Source: an uncultured Neomegalonema sp. (GTDB lineage: Bacteria; Pseudomonadota; Alphaproteobacteria; Rhodobacterales; Rhodobacteraceae). Taken from it: a stretch of 50,518 nucleotides of DNA. Below are positions 1-8,499 of this stretch, piece by piece. The notes beneath the pieces are model-generated. The model saw only the letters and a list, made by a program, of their open reading frames with translations. It did not search any database and was not told where the DNA came from. The DNA is taken from contig CALGNO010000004.1 in assembly GCA_937958625.1 (NCBI GenBank), positions 1 through 50,518 on the forward strand. The letters run 5' to 3'. The stretch's first letter is position 1. Each line of letters opens with the position of its first letter. Both the position numbers and the translations under genes were made by a program.

Positions 1-53
1 TCTCGGATACCAAACCCCAGCGGCCTTCGCCGCGAACCTGAATCACGCAACCG

Positions 54-67
54 GGCAACCGGTTGCC
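54..67. promoter_or_regulatory. Perfect 14-bp palindrome, possible operator
   Basis: The sequence GGCAACCGGTTGCC is a perfect palindrome centred on AACCGGTT. LacI-family repressors often bind even palindromes with a central CG, so an operator for a gene beyond the left edge is possible. The rest of bases 1-122 holds no gene that I can recognise. The functional reading is inference from the shape of the site only. Confidence 0.3.
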
Positions 68-122
68 TCAACCGCGCCAGACGGCGTATCCAAACCAGAC
101 GACTCAAGCTGCGACTGGGTGA

Positions 123-341
123 AAGTTCAGTGGCAGGTCACGGGTGATCGAGGCCAAGGCCCAACGCCGGGGGATGGCCTTTGCGGATGCCGAAGCCGAG
201 GCCCTGTCGAAGACCTCGATGCGGACATACGTAACGCAGCGCCAGTTGGCCGATCAGATCCTGCTGCTGTGCAGCGAACGGGGCCGGACGATCGGTGGTC
301 AGGCAGTGAGTATCTGCGGCGATACGCAGATGTTGATGTAG
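123..341 (+). pseudogene. C-terminal remnant of a short-chain dehydrogenase (SDR)
   Basis: The frame reads as the last 70 or so residues of a classical SDR of the 3-oxoacyl-ACP reductase / 3-hydroxybutyrate dehydrogenase type: a VIEAKA helix, SMRTYVT, then the typical C-terminal run QLADQILLLCSERGRTIGG ending near ICGDTQML. The Rossmann fold and the Ser-Tyr-Lys catalytic part, about 180 residues, are missing, and the frame is closed by TGA at 120-122. No other frame upstream carries the missing part. It is best read as a gene remnant left after a deletion or insertion. A GTG at 144 could start a 65-residue peptide, but this would have no catalytic residues. Confidence 0.6.
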
Positions 342-393
342 GCAGCGTTTGTAGAGAAGTTCATCGGCTGCGTTCGCGTATCACCCTCTCGGC

Positions 394-423
394 TGTCATA
401 CTGGCGAAAGCCGGTATCCATCG
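394..423. repeat. Half-copy of a dispersed palindromic repeat
   Basis: The stretch starting TGTCATACTGGCGAAAGCCG and running to TCCATCGC matches the left arm of the element at 12261-12369. The matching right arm is not present here. Such TGTCATTCCCGCGAAAGC-type repeats are scattered in intergenic DNA of many proteobacteria. The surrounding 342-518 contains no gene that I can support. Confidence 0.5.
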
Positions 424-518
424 CTCAAACCGCATTGGCCACCGCCATCGATACGATGCGTTTCTGTTGTCCTGCCCTGCCTGAGATCGCTATTAAAAGA
501 TATTTTGAAATATTTGAG

Positions 519-1001
519 TTATTTTTTTTCCCGAAGTGCAAAGCCCTCGAATACCTTCTGATCGATATGCCTGTCAGCGCACCATACGCCTTCTGCGAGT
601 GATGTTGGCGACACCCGAACCTGTCCGTTTGAGATCAAAACCGCTTGAACTGTATTCCCACATGGCCGCTCGCTCGACAAATCCCAGAGACTCCGAGTTT
701 TAGCATCGAGCGCACCACCTATCACAAGGTAGAGCGATTCAACTCCGTGGTCATAAAAAGATCGTTCGTCCGTCGTGCCATCACGATCTTTTGCAAAAAA
801 ACAAGGTGATTCAGGAACGAGTTCATACACAGTCTCGACACCATCCGTCGCAGATGAATGTGTCAAAACGCAATTGCCATTTTCGCTTGATAGCGACAAG
901 TTTCCATCGGCCGTATCAATCGTTTCCGACACAACTGGTGCACACGCAACCATTCCAATAGTCAGACAGCCCGCAAATGTCGCGCGATTCAAGACAGAGT
1001 C
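519..1001 (-). CDS. Small lipoprotein, candidate immunity protein for the adjacent Tae4-type effector
   Basis: A 160-residue protein with an N-terminal signal segment ending in a lipobox-like MVAC, which predicts cleavage before Cys and lipid anchoring facing the periplasm. The rest is a soluble domain with several cysteines (SPCFF, RPCGN, VWCAD) that could form disulfides. I do not recognise the fold; it does not look like the helical Tai4 family. The ATG at 1001 is chosen because GAGG lies at good distance; an ATG two codons earlier is also possible. It overlaps the end of the amidase effector gene by 13 bases, so the two are translationally coupled. An effector followed immediately by an exported small protein is the standard arrangement of type VI effector and immunity genes, so an immunity role is inferred from context. 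Base composition is AT-richer than the neighbouring metabolic genes. Confidence 0.6.
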   Translation of the reverse strand, partial: DSVLNRATFAGCLTIGMVACAPVVSETIDTADGNLSLSSENGNCVLTHSSATDGVETVYELVPESPCFFAKDRDGTTDERSFYDHGVESLYLVIGGALDAKTRSLWDLSSERPCGNTVQAVLISNGQVRVSPTSLAEGVWCADRHIDQKVFEGFALREKK

Positions 1002-1420
1002 CATAGCCATACCTCTTTTCCAGCCGTCCAATACGTCGTATTTCCACCTTTCATCATTTTTCCATCGAACACATCAATGTGGTCCGTCGCACCCCATCCA
1101 TCGCGAACGAAAACGATTCCCTTCTTACCGACGTAATCTTCGCTTTTTAGGTCAGAAGTTTTTATTTCACGGACTTCTCCTACAGAACCAACCTGAGCAG
1201 ATTCAGAAAGCCAATCTGCAAGTTCTTGAGCACGTAAGATGTGTTTCGGAGAATGCTTGAAGCCGCGGTAACAGCGTGCTCCTGAAAAGCGGGTTAGGTT
1301 CATTCCAGTCTTCTCAAGTGCAACCCCCATGCGAATGGCGCATTGGTTTGGAAACGTCGATGTGTCGCACGGACTATCCGGGTAAGGATGGTTTTTCCAA
1401 AGTTCAGTCGCTGAGATCAT
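989..1420 (-). CDS. Tae4-family peptidoglycan amidase effector
   Basis: A 143-residue protein resembling type VI secretion amidase effector 4, which cuts peptide cross-links of peptidoglycan in the periplasm of a rival cell. Visible family marks are the catalytic Cys27 in NQCAIRMGVALEKTG, the block YVGKKGIVFV followed by GWG, the catalytic His114 in DHIDVFDG, and a C-terminal VWLWTLS corresponding to the family's LWxLP end. Asp116 or Asp119 may complete the site. Length is slightly below typical Tae4 (about 160). The ATG at 1420 follows GGGAG at ideal spacing; a TTG eight codons upstream is less likely. There is no N-terminal signal peptide, as expected for cargo delivered by a secretion machine. 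No type VI structural gene is in the window. It is followed by an overlapping lipoprotein gene, the likely immunity factor. Confidence 0.82.
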   Translation of the reverse strand: MISATELWKNHPYPDSPCDTSTFPNQCAIRMGVALEKTGMNLTRFSGARCYRGFKHSPKHILRAQELADWLSESAQVGSVGEVREIKTSDLKSEDYVGKKGIVFVRDGWGATDHIDVFDGKMMKGGNTTYWTAGKEVWLWTLS

Positions 1421-1560
1421 CAATGTTACTCCCAAAAAATTCAACTGGAGTACATGATACCTTGCTCTCGCTAAACGTGCAATAAAGCGAGTCTGAGGAT
1501 GATCTATCTGCGAAGTGCGACGACTGTATTTAGGCGACTATCGATGTACTTGCTACATCC

Positions 1561-2562
1561 TCACAACATCGCCGGCACAACCCGGTCCGGTGGGGTGTGG
1601 CCATCGGCGAAGGTCTTGATGTTGATGATGACTTTTTCGCCCATCTCCAGACGGCTTTCGACCGTGGCGCTGGCCATGTGGGGCATGAGGGTGACGTTGG
1701 GCAGGGCGGCGAGGCGGGGGTTGATTTCGTGGCCGTGCTCGAAGACGTCGAGGCCCGCACCGCCGAGTTCTCCGGCTTCCAGCATCCGCACCAGCGCATT
1801 TTCGTCGACGATCTCGCCGCGCGCTGTGTTGACGATATAGGCGCTTGGCTTCATCAGGCGCAGGCGGCGGGGGGAGAGCAGGTGATACGTCCCGGGCGTG
1901 TGGGGGCAGTGGATCGAGACCACGTCCATCCGCGCGAGCATCTGGTCGAGGCTCTCCCAATATGTCGCGCCGAGGCCCTCCTCAATGGAGGCGTGCAGGC
2001 GCTTGCGGTTGTGGTAGTGGATCTCCAGACCAAAGGCCGCCGCGCGCTTTGCTACGGCCTGGCCGATCCGGCCCATGCCGATGATGCCGAGGCGCTTGCC
2101 GAAGACCCGGTGACCGAGCATCGCGGTCGGTGCCCAGCCCTCCCACTCACCGCTCTCGATCAGTTTGACGCCATCGACCAGACGGCGCGGGATTGCGAGG
2201 ATCAGCGCCATGGTCATATCGGCGGTATCCTCGGCAAGCACACCGGGGGTATTTGTGACGTGGATGCCCCGGCGGCGGGCGGTCTCGACGTCGATATGGT
2301 CCACACCTGCGCCGAAATTGGCAATCAGGCGCAGGTTTTCGCCCGCCCTCGCCAGCAATCCCGCGTCGATATGATCGCCGAGGGTCGGCACCAGGACGTC
2401 GGCCCCGGCGAGGGCCTTGCCCAGTTCCGCTGCGCTCATCGCCGCATCGCCGGGGTTCAGCGTCACGTCGAACAGCTCTTGCATCCGTGCCTCGACCTGC
2501 TCGGGCAATTTGCGGGTCACGACCACCTTGGGGCGGGCAACTTTCACGCGGGAGTCGGACAT
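1561..2562 (-). CDS. D-isomer specific 2-hydroxyacid dehydrogenase (glyoxylate/hydroxypyruvate reductase type)
   Basis: A 333-residue NAD(P)-dependent enzyme that reduces a 2-keto acid such as glyoxylate to the D-2-hydroxyacid in the cytosol. The N-terminal substrate domain runs to about residue 100 and contains NFGAGVDHID. The Rossmann domain has the dinucleotide motif GMGRIGQ. The family signature NTARGEIVDENALV carries the catalytic Arg, and PHMASAT carries the catalytic His. Length matches the GyaR/GhrA-type family. The ATG at 2562 is preceded by CGGAG and begins exactly where family similarity starts; longer readings extend into the divergent promoter region shared with the SH3 gene. Substrate cannot be fixed from sequence; glyoxylate reductase is the usual assignment. 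Confidence 0.85.
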   Translation of the reverse strand: MSDSRVKVARPKVVVTRKLPEQVEARMQELFDVTLNPGDAAMSAAELGKALAGADVLVPTLGDHIDAGLLARAGENLRLIANFGAGVDHIDVETARRRGIHVTNTPGVLAEDTADMTMALILAIPRRLVDGVKLIESGEWEGWAPTAMLGHRVFGKRLGIIGMGRIGQAVAKRAAAFGLEIHYHNRKRLHASIEEGLGATYWESLDQMLARMDVVSIHCPHTPGTYHLLSPRRLRLMKPSAYIVNTARGEIVDENALVRMLEAGELGGAGLDVFEHGHEINPRLAALPNVTLMPHMASATVESRLEMGEKVIINIKTFADGHTPPDRVVPAML

Positions 2563-2680
2563 CAGATTCTCCGGTCGGTCATAATCATGCGCGTGCGTAG
2601 CATCTTGCGCAATGAATGCAAAGCCTGCTGAGTACCCAAAACCCTTGACGCGGGACGGGCACACGGGCCACTGCGTAAGC

Positions 2681-3169
2681 ATGAAACGGATCGTCCTTGC
2701 AATGGCTGTTCTCGCCTCGCCCGCCTTCGCCCAGAGCATCGGGCCGGAGACCGGGCGCCCCCTGCCGCGCTATGAGTCCCTGCGGTTTGCCGAGGTGAAC
2801 CTGCGTAAGGGGGCGGGGGAGGATTATCCCATCGCGTGGGTCTATAACCTCTATGGCCTGCCCGTGCAGATCGTGCAGGAGTTCATGGACTGGCGGCGCG
2901 TGCGCGACCATGACGGCACGACGGGCTGGATTCATAAGTCGCAGCTTGGCACGGCGCGCACTGCCTTGGTGCGCGATGAGATTGCGGAGCTGCACGAAGA
3001 CGCGGACACCGAGGCCAAGGTGATTGCGCGGGTCGAACCCGGCGTCGCCCTGCGGCTGGAGGCCTGTGACCTCGACTGGTGCCGCGCCGAGGTGAAGGGC
3101 TATGGCGGCTGGGTGCCGAAAACCGGCCTCTGGGGCGTGGATGCCGACGAAGCGTTCGAGGACGACTGA
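2681..3169 (+). CDS. Secreted SH3-domain protein
   Basis: A 162-residue exported protein with a clear signal peptide (MKRIVLAMAVLASPAFAQ, cleavage after AFA). Two bacterial SH3-like domains follow: the first from about residue 35 (LRFAEVNLRKGAGEDYPI, then VYNLYGLPVQIVQEFMDWRR and GTTGWIHKSQL), the second from about residue 90 ending in GYGGWVPKTGLWG. Proteins of this kind (DUF1058/SH3_4) bind cell-wall components or act as periplasmic adaptors. Two Cys in the second domain (EACDLDWC) may pair. It is divergent from the 2-hydroxyacid dehydrogenase and convergent with the dehalogenase gene. Its role in the cell is unknown. Confidence 0.8.
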   Translation: MKRIVLAMAVLASPAFAQSIGPETGRPLPRYESLRFAEVNLRKGAGEDYPIAWVYNLYGLPVQIVQEFMDWRRVRDHDGTTGWIHKSQLGTARTALVRDEIAELHEDADTEAKVIARVEPGVALRLEACDLDWCRAEVKGYGGWVPKTGLWGVDADEAFEDD

Positions 3170-3180
3170 CGAAGGCTACG

Positions 3181-3864
3181 CTACGCAGCCGCGGCGGCAA
3201 TCAGCCTATCTGCCAATTCGGTCAGCGTATCGGCCTCGTAATCCGGCACCGGCACGGCATCGGCGGGCAGCATCGCATTATAGGGCCGGGTGATGAACGC
3301 GCCCTTCGCCCCCACCGCCTGCGCGCCGATGGTATCCCACAGATGCGCGGCGACCAGACAAAGGTCGGCGGGCTGAACGCCCAGTTCATGCGCGACGTGG
3401 TGATATGTTTCGGGGGCAGGCTTATAGCGGCTGACCGCCTCCACATGGAATTGTCGCTCGAAGAAATGTGCCAGTCCCGCCTTGTCGAGCGGTGTACCCG
3501 CCGGATTGCTGGGCGAGTTGGTCAGCGTCACCATCCGAAACCCCGCCTCGCGCAATTGAACGAGACCGGGTTCGGAATCGGGGTGGGCCGGGAGCGCGCC
3601 CATCAGCGCCTTCATCTCGGTTATGTCGTCATCACCAATCGAGACGCCGTGGATGCGCGCGGTCATGTGCAGCGCGCCAATGCCGATCTCGCCAAAGGGC
3701 GTGTAGATGCCCGACAACGTCAGGGTTTGGGAGTAGAGGATCAGCTGCGCGAACCACTCGCGCATCATATCCGCCCGCCCGAAGAGCCGCGCGAATAACG
3801 GCGACAGGGTTTCGATGTCGAGCAGGGTCTCGTTGACATCGAAAACGAGGATCGGTTTCGCCAT
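3181..3864 (-). CDS. Haloacid dehalogenase type II (HAD superfamily)
   Basis: A 227-residue cytosolic HAD hydrolase. Motif I is FDVNETLLD with the nucleophile Asp9, motif II is TLTNSPSN, the motif III Lys is in SRYKPAPETY, and LVAAHLWDTIGA is the family's AAHxWDxxGA block. These are the marks of L-2-haloacid dehalogenases, which replace a 2-halogen by hydroxyl via an aspartyl ester. Many members act on unknown phosphate or halo substrates, so function beyond the family is uncertain. The ATG at 3864 opens directly onto motif I; an earlier start is possible but adds residues without similarity. It lies 22 bases downstream of the peroxiredoxin-like gene in the same direction, so the two may be cotranscribed. 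Confidence 0.8.
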   Translation of the reverse strand: MAKPILVFDVNETLLDIETLSPLFARLFGRADMMREWFAQLILYSQTLTLSGIYTPFGEIGIGALHMTARIHGVSIGDDDITEMKALMGALPAHPDSEPGLVQLREAGFRMVTLTNSPSNPAGTPLDKAGLAHFFERQFHVEAVSRYKPAPETYHHVAHELGVQPADLCLVAAHLWDTIGAQAVGAKGAFITRPYNAMLPADAVPVPDYEADTLTELADRLIAAAAA

Positions 3865-3886
3865 GGCACGTGCTCCCTTTTTCCGG

Positions 3887-4405
3887 TCAGGCCGGGACTT
3901 TGCCGCGCACCGGGTAATCATGGCTCAGGATAAACTCGAAGCCTTTCTTGAGGGCATCGAAGGTTGCGCGCCCGAACGGGACATTCTGATACCAGAGGGC
4001 AAAGATCGTCCCGTCGGCCTTGAGCAGCATGATGGCAGGCTCGCTGAACGGGTGCTGTTCCACCTCCTTGGTCTTTTCGGAGATGTAGAGGCCCCATTCC
4101 CGGGCGCTTTTTTCGGTCAGGCCATAGCCGACGGGCAGGTCACCGAAATTCCACTCCTCGCCCTGACGCGCGGCGCGGTCTTCGGTATCCATCGACACCG
4201 CGAGGCTATCGACGCCAATCTCGGCCAGCTCGCCCCGGCGCTGGGCCAGTTCTTCCAGCTGGTCCTTACAGAGCGGGCAGTGGACGCCGCGATAGAAGAA
4301 AACCGCCGTGACCTTTCCGGTCTCGAGCGTCAGCTGGCCGCCGCCTATGGCCGGAACCGAAAGGGCGGGCGCGGATTCGCCGGGAAGAAGAGTCGTGTGG
4401 GGCAT
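3887..4405 (-). CDS. Peroxiredoxin-like protein (AhpC/TSA family)
   Basis: A 172-residue thioredoxin-fold protein without a signal peptide. The redox site is FYRGVHCPLC, a CxxC variant of the RGxWCPxC motif of this subfamily, followed by KDQLEELAQR. SMDTEDRAARQGEEW and the later HPFSEPAIMLLKADGTIF complete the fold. Such proteins reduce peroxides using thiols, though many members of this CxxC clade have no measured substrate. The ATG at 4405 gives the normal family N-terminus (LLPGESAPAL). Placed between the glutamine-synthetase-like gene and the dehalogenase, all on the same strand. Confidence 0.78.
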   Translation of the reverse strand: MPHTTLLPGESAPALSVPAIGGGQLTLETGKVTAVFFYRGVHCPLCKDQLEELAQRRGELAEIGVDSLAVSMDTEDRAARQGEEWNFGDLPVGYGLTEKSAREWGLYISEKTKEVEQHPFSEPAIMLLKADGTIFALWYQNVPFGRATFDALKKGFEFILSHDYPVRGKVPA

Positions 4406-4473
4406 GGGAACGTCCTGTCTCTGGCTACGGATCAATTCAGGATAGCTATACCGGTACGCGGGCGCTTCGACCC

Positions 4474-5838
4474 TCAGGCGCGTTCAAATCCCCGTGCGAC
4501 CTCGTAGTCGGTGACGGTACGGTCGAATTCTTCGATCTCCCAGGTCGCGGCGCGGGTGTAGTGGTCGATCACATCATCGCCCATCGCCTCGCGCAGCATC
4601 GCCGACCCGGTCAGGGCCTCGGCGGCATCGCGCAGGGTGCGCGGGATTTCGGGGGCGTCGCTGCTTTGATAGATGTCGCCAGTGGTGGGCGGGGGCAGCG
4701 TCAGCTTTTGCGCGATACCGGCCATGCCGGCGGCGAGTTGCGCAGCGAGGGCCAGATACGGGTTCAGGTCCGACCCGCCAATCCGGCACTCCATCCGCAC
4801 ACCCTTGGTGCCATCGGCGCACAGGCGAAAGCCCGCGGTGCGGTTATCCACCGACCAGATCGTCTTGGTCGGCGCAAAGGTGCCGGGGGCGAAGCGTTTG
4901 TAGGAGTTGATGTAGGGCGCAAGGAAATACGTCGCCTGACCCGCATATTCGATCAGCCCGGCACAGTAGTGGCGCATCGTCTCCGACATGCCGAGATCGG
5001 CGTCGGGATCGAAGAAGACCGGCTCGCCATCCCGCCACAGGGATTGGTGGATATGGGCGGCGCTGCCGACCTTGTCCTTGTGCCATTTGGCGAGGAAGGA
5101 CGCCGCGCGCCCGTTCTGCCACGCGATTTCTTTCGTGGCGTGCTTGGCGATGGTGTGGTGGTCGGCGCAGGCGAGGGCCTCGGCGTAGCGGATGTTGAGT
5201 TCTTCCTGCCCGGTCTCGGCCTCGCCCTTGGTGTTTTCGACCGGCACCCCGGCGGCGACAAGATGATTGCGCAGGGGACGCATGACGCCCTCTTCCTTCG
5301 TGGTCTGGAGGATGTGGTAATCTTCGTTATAGCCGCTGATCGGCGCGAGGTCGCGGAAGTCGCGTTTGCGGATGGCGTCGAAGCTGTCCTCGAACAGGAA
5401 GAATTCGAGCTCGGTCGCCATCATGGCGGTCAAGCCCATCGCCTCGAGCCGCGCAATCTGGCGTTTCAGGATCGCGCGCGGCGAATGGGGCACCTCCTCG
5501 TGGGTGTGATGGTCGAGCAGGTCGCACAGGACCATGACCGTCCCCTCCAGCCACGGCATCGGGCGCAGAGTGGTCAGGTCCGGCTTCATGACATAGTCGC
5601 CATACCCGCTCTGCCAGCTTGTCGAGGCATAGCCGTCGGGGGTCGCCATCTCCAGGTCGGTGGCGAGCAGATAGTTGCAGGCATGGGTCTCCTCCCACGC
5701 GCTGTCGACGAAGTTCTGGGCGTGGAACCGCTTGCCCATCAGGCGGCCCTGCATATCGACCAGACAGACAAGAACGGTATCGACGGTGCCATCGATGACT
5801 TGCTGTTTCAGGGCATCGAAGGTCAGGGGGGTGGGCAT
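4474..5838 (-). CDS. Glutamine synthetase family protein, gamma-glutamylputrescine synthetase-like
   Basis: A 454-residue enzyme of the glutamine synthetase superfamily (type III/PuuA-like branch), which joins glutamate to an amine using ATP. Visible marks are the N-terminal beta-grasp LVDMQGRLMGKRF, the metal-binding ELEFFLFE, AHIHQSLW (active-site His region), PYINSYKRFAPGTFAPT, and the ATP/glutamate block NRTAGFRLC and ECRIGGSDLNPYLALAA. The adenylylation Tyr loop of true GlnA is not present, and the length is close to PuuA (about 470). The start at 5838 is chosen for GAAAGG eight bases upstream. Substrate could be putrescine, another polyamine or ethanolamine; no puu partners are visible nearby. 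Confidence 0.82.
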   Translation of the reverse strand: MPTPLTFDALKQQVIDGTVDTVLVCLVDMQGRLMGKRFHAQNFVDSAWEETHACNYLLATDLEMATPDGYASTSWQSGYGDYVMKPDLTTLRPMPWLEGTVMVLCDLLDHHTHEEVPHSPRAILKRQIARLEAMGLTAMMATELEFFLFEDSFDAIRKRDFRDLAPISGYNEDYHILQTTKEEGVMRPLRNHLVAAGVPVENTKGEAETGQEELNIRYAEALACADHHTIAKHATKEIAWQNGRAASFLAKWHKDKVGSAAHIHQSLWRDGEPVFFDPDADLGMSETMRHYCAGLIEYAGQATYFLAPYINSYKRFAPGTFAPTKTIWSVDNRTAGFRLCADGTKGVRMECRIGGSDLNPYLALAAQLAAGMAGIAQKLTLPPPTTGDIYQSSDAPEIPRTLRDAAEALTGSAMLREAMGDDVIDHYTRAATWEIEEFDRTVTDYEVARGFERA

Positions 5839-5867
5839 GGGGTCGCCTTTCGGGTCGGAAGGAAAAG

Positions 5868-6564
<697 letters not shown>

Positions 6565-6631
6565 CTAACATGGTGGACTAATCTGCACAAGGCGGTCCCG
6601 GAGACGCTGCACGCCTCCGGGGCAACGACCC

Positions 6632-7669
6632 TCAGGTATAGCGATACGGGCGGCCCGCCTTGGCCATCACGTCGTTATAGTTTTTGAACACCTGCACCAC
6701 CTTGGCCTTCAGCTCGGACTCGGCGGCGATTTCGTCCCAGAAGACGCGGGCGGCGTCTTCGACCTGTTGCCATTCCTCATCCGGGATCGAGGTCAGCTCC
6801 ATCTTCGGGCCGTTGACGCGCAAATCGGCCTCGCCGCCCCAATACCACCACTGGCGATAGTAGTGGCTGCTGTCCATGGTCAGTTTCAGCAGTTCTTTCA
6901 GGTGGTCCGGCAGCTCCTCATAGCGGCCCATATTGGCGAAGAACGAGCCTGCCCACGCACCCGAGATATTGTTGGTCAGGAAGTAGTTCGTCACATCGGC
7001 CCAGCCGACCGTGTAATCCTCGGTGATGCCCGACCACGCGATGCCGTCGAGTTCGCCGGTCTGCACCGCGACCTCGATGTCTTCCCAGGGCAGGCTGACC
7101 GGGACGACGCCGAACTGGCTCATGAAGCGGCCCGCCGTCGGGAAGGTGAAGACGCGCTTGCCCTCCAGATCCGACAGGCTGCGGATCGGGTCTTTGGTCG
7201 CGAAGTGGCAGGGATCCCACGCCCCGGCGCTCAGGTGTTTGACGCCGAGGGCGGAATATTCCGCGTCCCAGATTTCATTCAGGCCGTATTGGTTGAACAG
7301 CACCGGCACATCGAGGCTGTAGCGGCTGGCGAACGGAAAATAGCCGCCGAAAACCGACAGGTCGGTGGGCGCGGCCATGGAGTCGTCGTCGGACTGCACC
7401 ATGTCGATGGTGCCCTGCTGCATTGCCCGGAACAGCTCTCCCGTGGGGACAAGCTGATCGGCAAAGAACAGCTCGATCTGCATCTCGTCGCCCGCAATCT
7501 TGTTAAAGCTGTCGATGGCGGGTTTGACGACGTGCTCGGCCAGGGCCGGTCCGGCATAGGTCTGCATCCGCCACTTGATCGTTGCTTGCGAATGAACCGC
7601 CGGAGCGGCGAGGCCAGCGGTTCCGGCCAATGCGCCGCCCGCGAGGAACTTGCGTCTCGATGTGGTCAT
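6632..7669 (-). CDS. TRAP transporter substrate-binding protein (DctP/TakP-like)
   Basis: A 345-residue periplasmic binding protein with a twin-arginine-type signal (SRRKFLAGGALAGTAGLAAP). The mature part has the DctP-family fold: WRMQTYAGPALAEH, ELFFADQLVPTGELFRAM, GTIDMVQSDD, GKRVFTFPTAGRFMSQFGVVPV and LDGIAWSG. It resembles the TakP branch, whose studied members bind 2-oxo acids or lactate, so an organic acid is the likely ligand. GGGGAG precedes the ATG at 7669. The matching membrane subunits are most likely those at 10921-12955, but the puc operon and its terminator lie in between, so this gene must have its own promoter (7670-7767). Confidence 0.85.
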   Translation of the reverse strand: MTTSRRKFLAGGALAGTAGLAAPAVHSQATIKWRMQTYAGPALAEHVVKPAIDSFNKIAGDEMQIELFFADQLVPTGELFRAMQQGTIDMVQSDDDSMAAPTDLSVFGGYFPFASRYSLDVPVLFNQYGLNEIWDAEYSALGVKHLSAGAWDPCHFATKDPIRSLSDLEGKRVFTFPTAGRFMSQFGVVPVSLPWEDIEVAVQTGELDGIAWSGITEDYTVGWADVTNYFLTNNISGAWAGSFFANMGRYEELPDHLKELLKLTMDSSHYYRQWWYWGGEADLRVNGPKMELTSIPDEEWQQVEDAARVFWDEIAAESELKAKVVQVFKNYNDVMAKAGRPYRYT

Positions 7670-7767
7670 GGAAAACTCCCCTAATTATCTTGATGCACCG
7701 ATGGATAGTGTGCGCAGAACACCGAACACGCAAGTCGCGAAACGAGGCCTTGATCGCCGCGAAAACC

Positions 7768-7795
7768 AAAAAGGGCCGCCCGAAGGCAGCCCTTT
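7768..7795 (-). terminator. Rho-independent terminator of the puc operon
   Basis: On the minus strand the stem GGGCTGCC / GGCGGCCC with one G-U pair closes a TTCG tetraloop and is followed by CCTTTTTGG, a classical intrinsic terminator. It lies 33 bases after the end of the repeat-protein gene and separates the puc operon from the TRAP binding-protein gene. Confidence 0.8.
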
Positions 7796-7827
7796 GAGAT
7801 ATCGGAACGTGAACGCCGAAGCGCCCG

Positions 7828-8457
7828 TCAGCGCCGAACGATGAGCGGTGCCAGGAAGTCGGCGAAATGCTTCGTGCCGTGGAAAACCGAATCTCCCCTC
7901 GGCTTTCGCTTGCTGAGCAACGGCACCAGAAAATCACCGAAGCGCTTTTCTTCACGGTAGATCGAGTTGTCCATGGGCTTGCGATCACTCAGCAGAGGCA
8001 CGAGGAACGCGCCGAAACGTTTCGTGCCCTCATAGACCGAATATTCGGGCGGACGGCGTTTGCTCAGTAGGGGGAAGAGAAAGTCGCCATAGCGTTTATT
8101 CCGCTGAATTTTCGGGAAGGACGTCTCCACCTGTTCTTCGCGGATCAGGACATTTTCGTTGGATACGCCTGCATCCATCGCCGGTTCGCTGTCGGCGATG
8201 CGCATCGCCTCCCGTGCGGCACCGAAGGGAACGAAGGGCGCGCGGACCACCACCAGTTTGTTGCCCTGCCCCATCTTGGCGGCATAGGCCGCCGCCGCAT
8301 CGGCGTCGACGCCCGCCGCTTCCATATCGGCGACCGGGTTGCCGCTGTTGTCGATGGTTTCATAGGTTTTTTCGGGAAATCCGGCTTCGGCCAAGCCTGA
8401 AACGACTGCCTGGGCCGATGCGTCGGACTCGTAAAGGCGGGTGATAATTGTCGTCAT
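7828..8457 (-). CDS. Uncharacterised protein with 25-residue basic/amphipathic repeats, last gene of the puc operon
   Basis: A 209-residue protein without signal peptide or membrane segment. Residues 1-75 (TIITRLYESDASAQAVVSGL, then AAYAAKMGQGNKLVVVRAPF) recall the small alpha/beta domain of general-stress 17M/YflT-like proteins; residues 85-118 are a linker. From residue 121 there are three and a half tandem repeats of 25 residues (121-145, 146-170, 171-195, 196-209) with the core KRFGDFLVPLLSKRKP followed by a short S-V/I-Y/F segment. Each repeat combines a hydrophobic FLxPLL face with a cluster of Arg/Lys, which suggests binding to a membrane surface, pigment-protein complex or nucleic acid. 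GGAG precedes the ATG. It starts 42 bases after pucC and ends just before the operon terminator, occupying the place of pucDE in Rhodobacter. A role in LH2 assembly or regulation is inferred from position only. Confidence 0.75.
   Translation of the reverse strand: MTTIITRLYESDASAQAVVSGLAEAGFPEKTYETIDNSGNPVADMEAAGVDADAAAAYAAKMGQGNKLVVVRAPFVPFGAAREAMRIADSEPAMDAGVSNENVLIREEQVETSFPKIQRNKRYGDFLFPLLSKRRPPEYSVYEGTKRFGAFLVPLLSDRKPMDNSIYREEKRFGDFLVPLLSKRKPRGDSVFHGTKHFADFLAPLIVRR
7831..8097 (-). repeat. 75-bp coding repeats (3.5 copies) in the puc-operon repeat protein
   Basis: Three full copies and one partial copy of a 75-base unit encode the 25-residue repeats described for the host gene. The core FGxFLxPLLSxRKP is kept in copies 2 and 3 with small changes in 1 and 4, while the connecting PPEYS / PMDNS / PRGDS segments vary. 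Confidence 0.85.
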
Positions 8458-8499
8458 ATCGTTTCTCCACTATCAAAACGTGCAAGGCGCTCGGTTGGC

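Noticed and set aside
1597-2631. Long plus-strand open frame opposite the 2-hydroxyacid dehydrogenase
   Set aside because: It is a mirror frame of a clear minus-strand gene, with His/Gln/Asp-biased composition and no recognisable domain.
4480-4500. tRNA-like TpsiC sequence GTTCAAATCC
   Set aside because: It lies in the 3' end of the glutamine-synthetase-like gene and no acceptor or anticodon stems can be formed around it.
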